Positions 25,868 through 33,724 of a DNA stretch of 64,000 bases are shown here, piece after piece. A program made the position numbers and the translations under genes. This DNA comes from Mucilaginibacter sp. UR6-11 (lineage in GTDB: Bacteria; Bacteroidota; Bacteroidia; Sphingobacteriales; Sphingobacteriaceae). Position 1 is the first letter of the stretch. Each line of letters starts with the position of its first letter. The DNA is taken from the NCBI RefSeq assembly GCF_020880695.1, contig NZ_JAJIWO010000001.1:806001-870000 (forward strand). The letters are read 5' to 3'. A model generated the notes under the pieces. It saw nothing but the letters and a program-made list of their open reading frames with translations, made no database searches and was not told the DNA's origin.

Positions 25868-26098
25868 AACGTTTTGTTTAATAGTGTAACTATAAATGCA
25901 TGCCCCGTTTGAGGCAGTTATTAACGGGCAGTAATTGCGTATTTGTTTGATACGGAATATTATCAGCGCAAAGCTTAAATATCACCGGTTAAGAAAAAGC
26001 GGGCAATGCCTAAGGGTTGTGTGGGAATTGCTTAAAGGTAATGATACTTTATTGAAAATGAGCATGTAATTGAATTTAAATGCCGGTTTAATGATTTA

Positions 26099-26120
26099 AT
26101 ATCCGTCAAAAAACGGATAT
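26099..26120 (+). promoter_or_regulatory. Hairpin in the cold-shock gene leader
   Basis: ATATCCGT (26099-26106) pairs perfectly with ACGGATAT (26113-26120). It lies 44 bases before the cold-shock ATG, in a region without another gene. A temperature-sensitive leader is a possible role, by analogy with cspA leaders. Confidence 0.35.
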
Positions 26121-26163
26121 ACCACTATATATAACTACCTTGTGGGCTTATTAAAAATATATA

Positions 26164-26358
26164 ATGCAAAAAGAAGGAACAGTAAAGTTTTTCAATACCG
26201 AAAAAGGTTTTGGATTCATTTCACAGAGTAATGACAGAAGCGATGTTTTTGTACACTCTACAGGCCTAATCGACGAGATTCGTGAAAACGATAAAGTATC
26301 ATTTGATATTGAAGACGGCAAAAAAGGCCCAAGTGCGGTAAATGTAAAAGTTATCTAA
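26164..26358 (+). CDS. Cold-shock domain protein
   Basis: This 64-residue single OB-fold has both RNA-binding motifs intact: RNP1 KGFGFI (about 15-20) and RNP2 VFVHST (about 28-33). It binds single-stranded nucleic acid and acts as an RNA chaperone during cold or growth transitions. Length matches CspA-type proteins. It is a single-gene unit: a leader hairpin lies upstream and a strong terminator directly downstream. It is 296 bases from the nearest gene upstream, which reads away. Confidence 0.95.
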   Translation: MQKEGTVKFFNTEKGFGFISQSNDRSDVFVHSTGLIDEIRENDKVSFDIEDGKKGPSAVNVKVI

Positions 26359-26382
26359 AAAATCACTATAAAATTTAATCGT

Positions 26383-26415
26383 AAAGCACCCCGGTAACCG
26401 GGGTGCTTTTTTTTT
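26383..26415 (+). terminator. Intrinsic terminator of the cold-shock gene
   Basis: AAAGCACCCCGG (26383-26394) pairs perfectly with CCGGGGTGCTTT (26398-26409) around a 3-base loop, followed by a T-run to 26415. It is a textbook intrinsic terminator. Confidence 0.92.
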
Positions 26416-26464
26416 GATAAAACTACAGTGCAACGCGAAGACCGATTAATGCTGCCATCTTATT

Positions 26465-26824
26465 TTAATCCTTATTATGGCCATGCTTTATCATGTCTTT
26501 AACAGCGCGAGCCAAAAACAAACTATCATCAGCATTTAAATGCGTTTGTTTTTCGCCATCATTGATGCGATAAAAAATTTCGCCCTGTTTATCGCTTTCG
26601 GCAACCAGCTCGCGCCCGTCCCTTTTATATTTAACATAACCGTTTGGTGTGATGTGAGTGATAGCTGTGCCGTTGATATTAAAAAAAGCGCGGCCCGCAT
26701 ACTCTATGCGCGTGCTCCCCCGGTCGTCGCCATCGGTAATAATTACGTGCCGGTTGTTCATATGGCAGGCCGATACCAGTACTGACAGCCCTAAAACCAT
26801 TATAGTGCTCCTTAAAGTTTTCAT
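26465..26824 (-). CDS. Small lipoprotein of unknown function
   Basis: This 119-residue protein has an SpII signal (lipobox VSACH, Cys near residue 20). The mature part is polar, with short beta-like segments (RIEYAGRAFFNINGTAITHI, NGYVKYKRDGREL) and a helical C-terminus ending in KHGHNKD. The His-rich tail might bind metal, but only weakly suggestive. The minus-strand TAtgTTTG element at 26846-26853 marks its promoter. It converges on the cold-shock terminator. Confidence 0.65.
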   Translation of the reverse strand: MKTLRSTIMVLGLSVLVSACHMNNRHVIITDGDDRGSTRIEYAGRAFFNINGTAITHITPNGYVKYKRDGRELVAESDKQGEIFYRINDGEKQTHLNADDSLFLARAVKDMIKHGHNKD

Positions 26825-26845
26825 GATGTTTTATTTAATCCATCA

Positions 26846-26853
26846 CAAACATA
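26846..26853 (-). promoter_or_regulatory. -7 promoter element of the small lipoprotein gene
   Basis: The minus strand reads TATGTTTG, a full TAnnTTTG match 21 bases before the ATG. A TTTG lies only a few bases upstream, not at the usual distance. Confidence 0.5.
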
Positions 26854-27027
26854 CAAATTAACACAGTACTATGCAATACATAATACTATTATTTTCACGG
26901 CTTTATGAGCCTATTAAAATTTTGTTGATGAGCCGGCTTAAATTTAAGCGTAGAAATTCAGGCCCTCTTGCGGACAGTCCGTTGAGTAGTTATAAAAATG
27001 GTGAGTTACTTATGATGCCCGGACGGG

Positions 27028-27213
27028 TTACATCAATTCGTCATCCTTTTTAGTTTTATAGGACTTATAAGCCAGGTAAAATAAAAAGCAAGCGGGCACC
27101 ACATCGCCAATGACGCCGGCGGAGAAATGCCCTTCGGTTATTAATTTATATAGACCTAAAATTAATAATACAACGCCTGTTATAATAAAAAGGTACAGAT
27201 ATTTGTTTACCAT
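27028..27213 (-). CDS. Small two-helix membrane protein
   Basis: The 61-residue protein has two predicted membrane helices, KYLYLFIITGVVLLILGLYK (about 4-23) and the segment around VPACFLFYLAYKSY (about 39-52), with a charged C-terminus. The pattern is that of many small Bacteroidota membrane proteins. An opposing plus-strand frame at 26871-27053 is less convincing. No family is recognised. Confidence 0.6.
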   Translation of the reverse strand: MVNKYLYLFIITGVVLLILGLYKLITEGHFSAGVIGDVVPACFLFYLAYKSYKTKKDDELM

Positions 27214-27293
27214 AATAACATGATTATCTTATAAAGATACTTCTATTTTTTATAGTTGTGCCGGCCAAATAAAGCGCGGGCCGGATTAACCGT

Positions 27294-27887
27294 TTACACA
27301 AAAATATCCAGGTAGATTACCGTGTCGCTTACGGGCATTATGCCATGTTTTTGTAACGAGCTAAAATAAAGACTGTCACCTTTCTTTAACACATACTCTA
27401 CTTCACCAACAGTCATTTTCATTTCGCCCTCTACTATAAATACATATTCTTCTCCTTCGTGCGATAACCGGTGCGGCACTACCTCTCCTTTTTTGGCGCT
27501 GAACAGGAATGGCTGCATCTTTTTTTCATGGAAACTGGCAGCATATGGAAAAATTGAGTAGCCTTTTTCAGTAAGCGTTAAATTACGTATGGCATCGCGC
27601 TGGGTGGTAAAAACGGTTCGGGCCCAGCCATCCTGCTCCAGCAGATTGGATATATTTGTACCCAGGGCTTTTCCAATTTTTACCAGCGCAGCTACCGAAG
27701 GCACGGTTTTATTATTCTCTATTTTAGAGATCATACTTTTGGACAGATCGCTGCTGTCGGCAATTTCCTGCAGGGTGCGTTTTTGGTGCATGCGCAAGCT
27801 CTTTATCCGCTTGCCTATATGAATAAAGTTCTCGGTTGTATCCCGGCCCTGTAAGGGCGGTATTCTGGTAGAAGTATCATCAGCCAT
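27294..27887 (-). CDS. XRE-type regulator with C-terminal cupin domain
   Basis: This 197-residue protein has a helix-turn-helix of the Xre type at about 25-80 (IGKRIKSLRMHQKRTLQEIA, SKSMISKIENNKTVPSVAALVKIG). A cupin barrel follows at about 125-195 (GEVVPHRLSHEGEEYVFIVEGEM and the KKGDSLYF turn). Such fused regulators sense a small molecule in the cupin and usually repress nearby genes. It lies 48 bases downstream of the GH3 glycosidase gene on the same strand, so it is probably co-transcribed and may control that gene. The ligand is unknown. Confidence 0.85.
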   Translation of the reverse strand: MADDTSTRIPPLQGRDTTENFIHIGKRIKSLRMHQKRTLQEIADSSDLSKSMISKIENNKTVPSVAALVKIGKALGTNISNLLEQDGWARTVFTTQRDAIRNLTLTEKGYSIFPYAASFHEKKMQPFLFSAKKGEVVPHRLSHEGEEYVFIVEGEMKMTVGEVEYVLKKGDSLYFSSLQKHGIMPVSDTVIYLDIFV

Positions 27888-27935
27888 AAGCCAAATATTA
27901 CAAAATCAATTGAAAAAAAAATAATCTGTAGCCTG

Positions 27936-30125
27936 TTAATTTATTACCCTAAACTGTGATTTGAGGCGGATATCCGCTGACGAGCTGCCCACCATTACTT
28001 CTATCATCTCGGGCTCTACCCTAAAATCATGGATCTTCTCATCATAAAACGCCAGCTTGCTGCCGGGTATAGCTAGTGTTACCGTTTTTGTTTGGCCCGG
28101 ATCTAAGGTTATTCGTTCAAACCCGCGCAATTCTTCAGCGGGGCGTTTTAAGCTTGGTGATACGTCATGAATATATAACTGCACAACTTCGTCGCCGGCC
28201 AGCTTACCTGTATTTTTTACATCTACCTTTACTGTGACAGCCCCGCTGGCTTTGATCTGTTTGGCTGATAGTTTAAGGTTACTGTAGCTAAATGCAGTGT
28301 AACTTAACCCATGCCCAAACGGAAACAACGGCTTGCCATTAATATACATATAGGTAAAACCCCTGGTTACATCATATTCATCCTGCGACGGCACCTGCTC
28401 TGCAGACGCGTATACCGTCAGCGGCATTTTGCCGCCGGGATTTATGTTGCCAAACAGCGCGTCGGCAATGGCATTTCCGCCCTGTTCGCCCGGCCACCAG
28501 GCTTCCAGGATAGCCGGCGCGTTTTCTTTAATATAAGGTATAGTTAAAGGGCCCGCATTCATTAATACCACAATAGTGCGTGGGTTAACGGCCAGCACCG
28601 CTTTAACCAATTCTTCCTGGTTACCCGGCAATGCTAACGAGGTGCGGTCTTTCCCTTCTGCTTCTATATTTAATGTGGTGCCTATATATAAAATAGCCAC
28701 GTCTGCTTTTTTTGCGGCTTCAACCGCTTTTTGCAACTCCTCCTCTTTATTAAATGCAGGAGCGTTTTTGCGCGGAGGCGTTATTTCTGCACCGGCTGCA
28801 TATATAATTTCTGTACCCGGCGCCACCCGGTTTTTAATGCCCTGCAGTGGGTTAACCGCATCAACAGGCTTGCCGCTATAACCGCCGGCGGTAAACATAT
28901 TGGCATGGGGGCCAATCACTGCAATGGTTTTAATTTTATTTTTATCCAACGGTAAGGTGTGGTTTTTGTTGGTGAGCAATACCATCGACTCCTGTGCTGC
29001 CTTTAGCGCCAGGTTAAGGTGCGCGGCACTGCCAATTACGCTAACGGGTATTTTGCTGTAAGGTACCCTTTCCTGCGGATCAAATTCGCCCAGTAAAAAC
29101 CGGTCGCGCATTACACGTGACAGCGACTCGTCCAACTTGGCAATCGTAAGCAGGCCTTTATTTACCGCAATGGGGATATACTGCATAAACTCTTTATCAG
29201 AAAAATCACAACCTGCGTTGATGGATTGCGCAACGGCTTCTTCATAGCTCATTTTTCCTTTCTCGTGGCCGTTAACCATGGTATTAACCCCACCCAGGTC
29301 TGACACCACAAAACCTTTAAAGCCCCATTTGTTCTTCAGAATATCAGTTAGCATCATTTTATTGATGTTATTAGGTATGCCATTAATGGCGTTGTATGAT
29401 GCCATAACAGATTGCGCGCCGCCTTCAACAATGCAATCCTTAAAATGGGGAAGCCAAAACTCGTGCAGCATCCGTTCGCTAACTGTGGCCGACCTGCTGG
29501 TACGGTCTGTTTCCACATTATTAACCGCGTAATGTTTTAAGGTTGATACCAGCTTCAGGTATTTGGGGTCATTTCCCTGCAAACCGGTAACATGTGCTAC
29601 ACCTATACGACCGGTTAAAAACGGGTCCTCGCCAAAACACTCATTAATACGCCCCCAATAAGGGTTACGGCTGATATTAATTACCGGCGACCGGTAGATC
29701 AAACCTTTCTTTTCGCCCTGAAAGTTGGAGTCCTGGTGCCAGCCATTGTAAATGGCGCGCGCCTCGTCTGATATCGCAGTGGCTTCGGCATAAACCAGCC
29801 GGGGATCCCACGTAGCCGCCATGGCTATTGATACAGGGAACATGGTGGTGGGCCGTGTCCAGACCACGCCGTGCAGGCATTGGTTCCATTTATCAGACTT
29901 AATACCAAAACGAGGGATATCGGGCCCGACGTGATTCAAATATTCCGCTTTCTCTTCAAGGGTCATCCTTGAAATTAAATCTTTCACCCGCAGGTCAACA
30001 GGTTTCGTATAATCAAGATATAGGGGTTTGTCCGTTGTTTGTGCCATTGACGGGCCACAAGCGTACACGGTTAATAACAAAAGTATTACCGGCAATTTAC
30101 AGCCGCTACGAAAGCTTGTTTTCAT
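27936..30125 (-). CDS. Family 3 glycoside hydrolase (beta-glucosidase/beta-xylosidase type)
   Basis: This 729-residue exported enzyme has an SpII-like signal (LTVYAC, Cys 23), so it is likely a lipoprotein. The GH3 N-terminal barrel has KHYA (197-200) and the nucleophile Asp 276 in GFVVSDLGG. The C-terminal alpha/beta sandwich starts near residue 380 and a fibronectin III-like domain ends the protein (DEVVQLYIHD, LRGFERITL). The SPVINISRNPYWGRINECFGEDP segment is typical of the beta-xylosidase-like branch, but beta-glucosidase activity is also possible. It is followed by an XRE-cupin regulator gene. A palindromic operator candidate sits at its promoter. Confidence 0.93.
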   Translation of the reverse strand: MKTSFRSGCKLPVILLLLTVYACGPSMAQTTDKPLYLDYTKPVDLRVKDLISRMTLEEKAEYLNHVGPDIPRFGIKSDKWNQCLHGVVWTRPTTMFPVSIAMAATWDPRLVYAEATAISDEARAIYNGWHQDSNFQGEKKGLIYRSPVINISRNPYWGRINECFGEDPFLTGRIGVAHVTGLQGNDPKYLKLVSTLKHYAVNNVETDRTSRSATVSERMLHEFWLPHFKDCIVEGGAQSVMASYNAINGIPNNINKMMLTDILKNKWGFKGFVVSDLGGVNTMVNGHEKGKMSYEEAVAQSINAGCDFSDKEFMQYIPIAVNKGLLTIAKLDESLSRVMRDRFLLGEFDPQERVPYSKIPVSVIGSAAHLNLALKAAQESMVLLTNKNHTLPLDKNKIKTIAVIGPHANMFTAGGYSGKPVDAVNPLQGIKNRVAPGTEIIYAAGAEITPPRKNAPAFNKEEELQKAVEAAKKADVAILYIGTTLNIEAEGKDRTSLALPGNQEELVKAVLAVNPRTIVVLMNAGPLTIPYIKENAPAILEAWWPGEQGGNAIADALFGNINPGGKMPLTVYASAEQVPSQDEYDVTRGFTYMYINGKPLFPFGHGLSYTAFSYSNLKLSAKQIKASGAVTVKVDVKNTGKLAGDEVVQLYIHDVSPSLKRPAEELRGFERITLDPGQTKTVTLAIPGSKLAFYDEKIHDFRVEPEMIEVMVGSSSADIRLKSQFRVIN

Positions 30126-30175
30126 TATGATTTATTTGTTAACCGGGGATGTACGTTGAACAGGGTTTATATCCA

Positions 30176-30198
30176 TTCAACATTGTTGAACAAACTTA
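30176..30198 (-). promoter_or_regulatory. GH3 promoter with 15-bp palindrome at the start site
   Basis: The minus-strand TAAGTTTG (30191-30198) is a full TAnnTTTG match about 66 bases before the GH3 ATG. Directly downstream, covering the predicted start, is the perfect palindrome TTCAACATTGTTGAA (30176-30190). A further half-site GTTGAAC lies at 30155-30161. The position is that of a repressor operator. Confidence 0.6.
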
Positions 30199-30267
30199 TA
30201 TATAAAACTTTATCCGGTCAATATTTCAATCATTAAATTGTCAGGTAAGATTATCAGATTCAAATTT

Positions 30268-30663
30268 TCACTTTACGTCTCCCTTAAGCGGCTTATATTT
30301 GATGATTTCATTATCTATCAAAGCCAGGTAATGGCTAAGCTTTTGCAGAATGATATCGACCGGGATATCCGCATCAGGATCAATTTCCAGGGATTCATAT
30401 TTATCTTTGGGTTTGACACCGGGTATTACCTCATGCAAACTTTTGTCCCGGCAAAATCCGACTTTTAATTTTTTACGATCGAGCCATAAATAACCCAGTT
30501 TTTTGCCTTTATAAGTAAAGAATGGGATCTGGAACTTGCGTTCATGACAAATGCCAGGGTTAGCCCGCAAAATAATATCCTTCAGCGCTAAAAGGCAGCT
30601 TTGATAAGGTTCCGGCTTAGAAAGGTAATAGGATTCAAGCGTAGGGATGGTTTTCATAATCAT
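30268..30663 (-). CDS. DUF1801 domain protein
   Basis: This 131-residue cytoplasmic protein is recognised by LALKDIILRANPGICHERKF, IPFFTYKGKKLGYLWLDRKK and the following VGFCRDKSL, a layout found in DUF1801 (YdhG-like) proteins. These bind an unknown small ligand and have no proven activity. An ATG two codons in gives MKTIPTLESYY, an equally likely start. It is a single gene followed by tandem SRPBCC genes on the same strand. Confidence 0.72.
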   Translation of the reverse strand: MIMKTIPTLESYYLSKPEPYQSCLLALKDIILRANPGICHERKFQIPFFTYKGKKLGYLWLDRKKLKVGFCRDKSLHEVIPGVKPKDKYESLEIDPDADIPVDIILQKLSHYLALIDNEIIKYKPLKGDVK

Positions 30664-30731
30664 TTTTGCTGATATAGCCGTACAAAGCTAAGTGCTGTGA
30701 TCATAAGCTTAAATTAAAATGTTCCAGCATA

Positions 30732-31181
30732 TTAAAAGTGAGCCTTATCTTCAGTGATCAAATAAAACAGATAGTCCTTAATAACCGTGCTCCAACCTTT
30801 TGAACACATCGCGTAGGATTCTTTTTCAGGAGACAGCCCTTCGTGTGTAAAGTGCAGAATCGTTTTATCGCCTTTAGCACTTATGGTAAAAATCATCTTT
30901 GTATTTGTCCACTCATGCTTGTCTTTTTTAAGCCAGTTTAACGTGCTTTCAGTAACCATCCATGCTACTTTTCTATCTTGAATAACTTCAATTACCTTCT
31001 GTTTTGAATAATGAGCGCCTGGGTGATTTATTGTAAATTCGTCATTAAGGTTAGTGCATTTCCCTTCAAGGTCTTTGCCGCCCCACCATTTAGCAACATC
31101 GCTGGTAATGCTCCGGAAAACAATTTGAGGAGATTTAGAGACTTCAATTGTTGCAGTGAAACTTTTCATTTTATTTGCCAA
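30732..31181 (-). CDS. SRPBCC (AHSA1-like) domain protein, second copy
   Basis: This 149-residue Bet v1-like fold starts FTATIEVSKSPQIVFRSITSDVAKWWGG. The strand pattern HYSKQKVIEVIQDRKVAWMVTES, TKMIFTISAKGDKTILHFTHEG is typical of Activator-of-Hsp90 ATPase homologues, which bind lipids or hydrophobic ligands in bacteria. It lies 3 bases downstream of its paralogue at 31185 and shares the same motifs (WW, HYSK, WMVTES), so the pair arose by tandem duplication. The ligand is unknown. Confidence 0.82.
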   Translation of the reverse strand: MANKMKSFTATIEVSKSPQIVFRSITSDVAKWWGGKDLEGKCTNLNDEFTINHPGAHYSKQKVIEVIQDRKVAWMVTESTLNWLKKDKHEWTNTKMIFTISAKGDKTILHFTHEGLSPEKESYAMCSKGWSTVIKDYLFYLITEDKAHF

Positions 31182-31184
31182 AAT

Positions 31185-31622
31185 TCACTTCGCTTTTCCA
31201 TTAACTATAAAGTTATAAAAGAAATCTTTAACCGTCAGGTCACATATCTGAACCAATCTGTCTGATTCCTCCTTTAAAACAACCCCGTCATAGGTAAATT
31301 TGAGCTGAGTATGATTGCCTTGGGGAGTTAATTCAAAGATCATTTTTGTCCCCGACCAATCAAAATTGTCTGATTTACGGATGCTTTCGGTTACAAGCCA
31401 AACCAGTTTTCTGTCCGGAACAAATTCTGTCACTTTATTTTTTGAATAATGCGAATCGCCCATAGTTAATATAAAATCGCTATTCAGTTTGATGCTTTCG
31501 CCATCAAATTCTTCGGGCCACCATTTTTTGAGATCGGTAAGATGATTAAAAACATCATTGGAAGTTTTGGCAAGCGTAATCTCTACCGAGTATTTTGCTT
31601 TTTTGTAATTTTTGTCTGTCAT
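31185..31622 (-). CDS. SRPBCC (AHSA1-like) domain protein, first copy
   Basis: This 145-residue paralogue of the next gene has SVEITLAKTSNDVFNHLTDLKKWWPEEFDG, HYSKNKVTEFVPDRKLVWLVTES and TKMIFELTPQGNHTQLKFTYDG. Its ATG overlaps the TGA of a 44-residue ORF (ATGA), so translation is probably coupled to that small gene. The three genes form an operon on the minus strand. Confidence 0.82.
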   Translation of the reverse strand: MTDKNYKKAKYSVEITLAKTSNDVFNHLTDLKKWWPEEFDGESIKLNSDFILTMGDSHYSKNKVTEFVPDRKLVWLVTESIRKSDNFDWSGTKMIFELTPQGNHTQLKFTYDGVVLKEESDRLVQICDLTVKDFFYNFIVNGKAK

Positions 31623-31753
31623 TTTTTTAGCTCACTTACGTGATTAATCAAAATCACTTTCCCGGTAGGAAAAATAGCTGTACAAAACTCCCGGTGATCC
31701 AGGCATCCAGCCGGGGGCACAATCTTCATAGCCTGCAAAATCTCTGTTTCCAT
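31619..31753 (-). CDS. 44-residue ORF coupled to the SRPBCC genes
   Basis: The frame runs from ATG at 31751-31753 to TGA at 31619-31621, with the sequence beginning METEILQAMKIVPPAG and ending KVILINHVSELKK. Its stop overlaps the next start as ATGA, the classic sign of termination-reinitiation coupling. No family was recognised. It could be a leader peptide or the fragment of a longer lost gene. Confidence 0.5.
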   Translation of the reverse strand: METEILQAMKIVPPAGCLDHREFCTAIFPTGKVILINHVSELKK

Positions 31754-32100
31754 TCTAAAAGTTTCAAACAAATATCGGTTTGCAATAGCTTATTGTATTG
31801 TACAAATCGGAATTAGCATGTTATCTTTAAGGATGGATATAAACAGATTCCAAATGGATCGGCATTTATACGCTTAAGGCACTGTAAGGCACAAAAAAAC
31901 CTTGGCTTTACACTAAGAAGTTTCCTGCAGTTGTGGTCAACACTTTGCATTTATCAAATTGTGTCGATAGCGAAAGCGAGCTGCGCTGAAGCATATATCT
32001 GGCCAAACAATTTAATCTTGGCTACCCGATCTGTACGGTTGGCTGACGGGACAGGGTAATTTCGTAAACTCCAAAGCCAAAGTATTATGGAAACATTCAA
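31754..32100. other. Gene-free stretch next to a truncated gene
   Basis: No convincing start codon and frame was found on either strand. A plus-strand frame without ATG stays open for about 45 codons around 31910-32055 but matches nothing I know. The stretch lies just past the end of a truncated cupin gene, so it may be deletion or rearrangement debris. Confidence 0.4.
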
Positions 32101-32286
32101 TTATTCAGTTGTTCTGCCGTCAAACCGAAAGAATTGATCGTTTTTTTCAGGAGTTTCCATGCCAATTTCTTCTTTTGGCAAAAGGCTCATTAATACGATC
32201 TGGCTGTATTTTGCAGTATATAAAACTTTACGAAAATTGCTATTTTCCAAAGTTGCCTTTTCTATATTAGTGTTGAAGCCGTGCAT
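32101..32286 (-). pseudogene. Truncated cupin-domain gene
   Basis: The 61-residue frame starts MHGFNTNIEKATLENSNFRKV and continues VLYTAKYSQIVLMSLLPKEEIGMETPEKNDQFFRF. This is the N-terminal half of small cupin proteins normally about 110-120 residues long. The frame then reads DGRTTE and stops, so about half of the barrel, including most of the second cupin motif, is missing. The sequence downstream of the stop does not continue the fold in any frame. I infer a 3' truncation. Confidence 0.6.
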
Positions 32287-32312
32287 CCTATTAATTTTTA
32301 AGTGGTGAATAA

Positions 32313-32900
32313 TTATTTGCTGTTAAACTCCTTCACGATTTTAATGACCTGCTCCGGCATGTTTTTTGGGTTAAGGACAAAATCTGCGTACCCCGACTCA
32401 ATCGCTTCTTGCGGCATACTTCCCTCTTTCGCGCTTAAAGGCTCCTGCGCGATGATGATCCCTCCGTTTTTTGAGATGGCTTCTATCCCTTTCGTCCCGT
32501 CTTTTCCCAGGCCGGATAAAACAATCGCGATAATATTAAAGCTGCGATTGTCAGCCAATGATTTGAAAAAGATATCGATAGCCATGTTAACTTTAACATT
32601 CAGATCCCTGGGCTTCAAAACAAGTCTTTCGCCATCTATCGCCATTATTTTATTCTCCGGCATTACATAAACTTTATCCGGTATGATCTCCATATCTTCT
32701 TCCACCTCACAAACCTCAATCGCTGCATGCTTCTGAATTAAAGAAGCCAGCATGCTTTTTATATGCGGGTAGAGGTGAGTCGTTATCACATAAGATACTT
32801 CATCCGGCAGCGTATTGTCGAAAAAATCAAACAGCGCCGCAGTGCCGCCGGCAGAAGCGCCTAATGCAATCAGCGTTTTCTTTCTTTCAGGCATGGTCAA
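32313..32900 (-). CDS. CheB-type methylesterase domain protein
   Basis: This 195-residue protein corresponds to the C-terminal catalytic domain of CheB. The Ser-His-Asp triad is visible in GASAGG (Ser 16), TTHLYP and LSGLGKDGTKG. No receiver domain precedes it, so it is not regulated like E. coli CheB. In chemotaxis the domain demethylates or deamidates methyl-accepting receptors. No che operon is nearby. Stand-alone CheB proteins in Bacteroidota usually accompany CheR or hybrid sensor genes, none of which lies in this window. Confidence 0.85.
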   Translation of the reverse strand: MTMPERKKTLIALGASAGGTAALFDFFDNTLPDEVSYVITTHLYPHIKSMLASLIQKHAAIEVCEVEEDMEIIPDKVYVMPENKIMAIDGERLVLKPRDLNVKVNMAIDIFFKSLADNRSFNIIAIVLSGLGKDGTKGIEAISKNGGIIIAQEPLSAKEGSMPQEAIESGYADFVLNPKNMPEQVIKIVKEFNSK

Positions 32901-32909
32901 TGAAAAGAG

Positions 32910-33017
32910 TTACACAAAGAGGTTAGCTGGGTCTTCCCAAAAATCGTCTGCCTCAACGGTAACCGGATCATATAATTCATCTATCTGATCCGAGAATTCC
33001 ATTAGTTCTTTGCTCAT
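32910..33017 (-). CDS. 35-residue acidic ORF upstream of the CheB-like gene
   Basis: ATG at 33015-33017 opens a frame to TAA at 32910-32912 that encodes SKELMEFSDQIDELYDPV and an acidic Trp-containing end, DDFWEDPANLFV. Nine bases separate its stop from the CheB-like ATG on the same strand, so an operon is likely. Composition is that of a soluble peptide. No family recognised. Confidence 0.45.
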   Translation of the reverse strand: MSKELMEFSDQIDELYDPVTVEADDFWEDPANLFV

Positions 33018-33399
33018 GATAATTTGTTTAATCATCTAAATTTATAATAATGTAACAAAGAAAAAAATGAGGAATGTCATTGTAGCACTTGCTTTGTGTC
33101 AATGGCGATTTGGAAATAATGGAGTTTCGGTTAATTGCTAACGGGTATGAAAGGAAAGCCGCAGGAAATAATTGATGATTGTTGTGATAACTCAGAACCG
33201 TTCGTTTTCTTAACAAAGATATACAATAGCCACCCTTACATATTATCGAACCACTTCTTCGCTATAAACTCAAATAATCAGCCCGTTTTTTATACCCAAG
33301 AAAATTCCAGTGAAGTCGACCTCACTGGAATTGAACCAAAAACCGGGTTTATAGCATCTGGAGCCACTTTTTAAAAAACGGAAAAAGTTCAAGAAAATA
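33018..33399. other. Spacer with a hairpin and one doubtful frame
   Basis: The spacer between the 35-residue ORF and the tRNA terminator holds a perfect 11-bp stem, AATTCCAGTGA (33303-33313) and TCACTGGAATT (33322-33332), with an 8-base loop. On the minus strand the stem is followed by TTTTCTT, so it may be a second terminator after tRNA-Phe. A 79-codon plus-strand frame crosses this hairpin and is not convincing. Confidence 0.4.
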
Positions 33400-33432
33400 A
33401 AAACCCCGATTCCAGCTTGGAATCGGGGTTTT
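33400..33432 (-). terminator. Terminator of tRNA-Phe
   Basis: A 15-bp perfect stem (33400-33414 and 33418-33432, core CCCCGATTCCA) with a 3-base loop follows the tRNA. On the minus strand the stem ends in a T-run. Confidence 0.8.
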
Positions 33433-33442
33433 AGGATATCAG

Positions 33443-33515
33443 TGGTATCAGCTGGGATCGAACCAGCGACACAAGGATTTTCAGTCCTTTGCTCTACCGA
33501 CTGAGCTATGATACC
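33443..33515 (-). tRNA. tRNA-Phe (anticodon GAA)
   Basis: The minus strand folds into a standard cloverleaf. The acceptor stem is GGTATCA/TGATACC, the D arm GCTC...GAGC, the anticodon stem AAGGA/TCCTT with loop CTGAAAA (anticodon GAA), and the T arm GCTGG-TTCGATC-CCAGC. The discriminator base is A. The 3' CCA is not encoded and must be added after transcription. Size is 73 bases. A TACATTTG element lies 17 bases upstream. Confidence 0.96.
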
Positions 33516-33531
33516 GACCGTTTAAGGATTG

Positions 33532-33539
33532 CAAATGTA
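33532..33539 (-). promoter_or_regulatory. -7 promoter element of tRNA-Phe
   Basis: The minus strand reads TACATTTG, a full TAnnTTTG match, 17 bases upstream of the mature tRNA 5' end. Confidence 0.6.
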
Positions 33540-33672
33540 GCCTTTTTTTTATTTATCACTAGTTTTTTTTGAAAATTCTGCCACTTAATTTTCTATTGTT
33601 AATTAAGTATCCAGTAAATCAAATATTTACACCCGTAAAAAAACTTTTAGGCCGGTAAATGTTTAGTCTTGT

Positions 33673-33702
33673 TTTGATAGTTGATTGATAAAACTATCTT
33701 TG
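33673..33702 (+). promoter_or_regulatory. Promoter of the Fe-S operon
   Basis: TTTG (33673-33676) and TATCTTTG (33695-33702) are separated by 18 bases, close to the Bacteroidota consensus TTTG-N19-TAnnTTTG. A dyad, GATAGTT...AACTATC, lies in the spacer and overlaps the -7 element, so control by a regulator is possible. Confidence 0.65.
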
Positions 33703-33724
33703 ATTAAATTACTATGCACGCATA

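Noticed and set aside
26871..27053. 60-residue plus-strand frame
   Set aside because: It overlaps the better-supported two-helix protein on the minus strand and shows a mixed composition without a family.
31910..32055. Open plus-strand frame in the gap beside the truncated cupin
   Set aside because: No start codon and no similarity recognised; too short to support.
33135..33374. 79-residue plus-strand frame before tRNA-Phe
   Set aside because: The frame passes through a perfect hairpin and lacks a promoter and a recognisable family. I judge it a chance frame, with low certainty.
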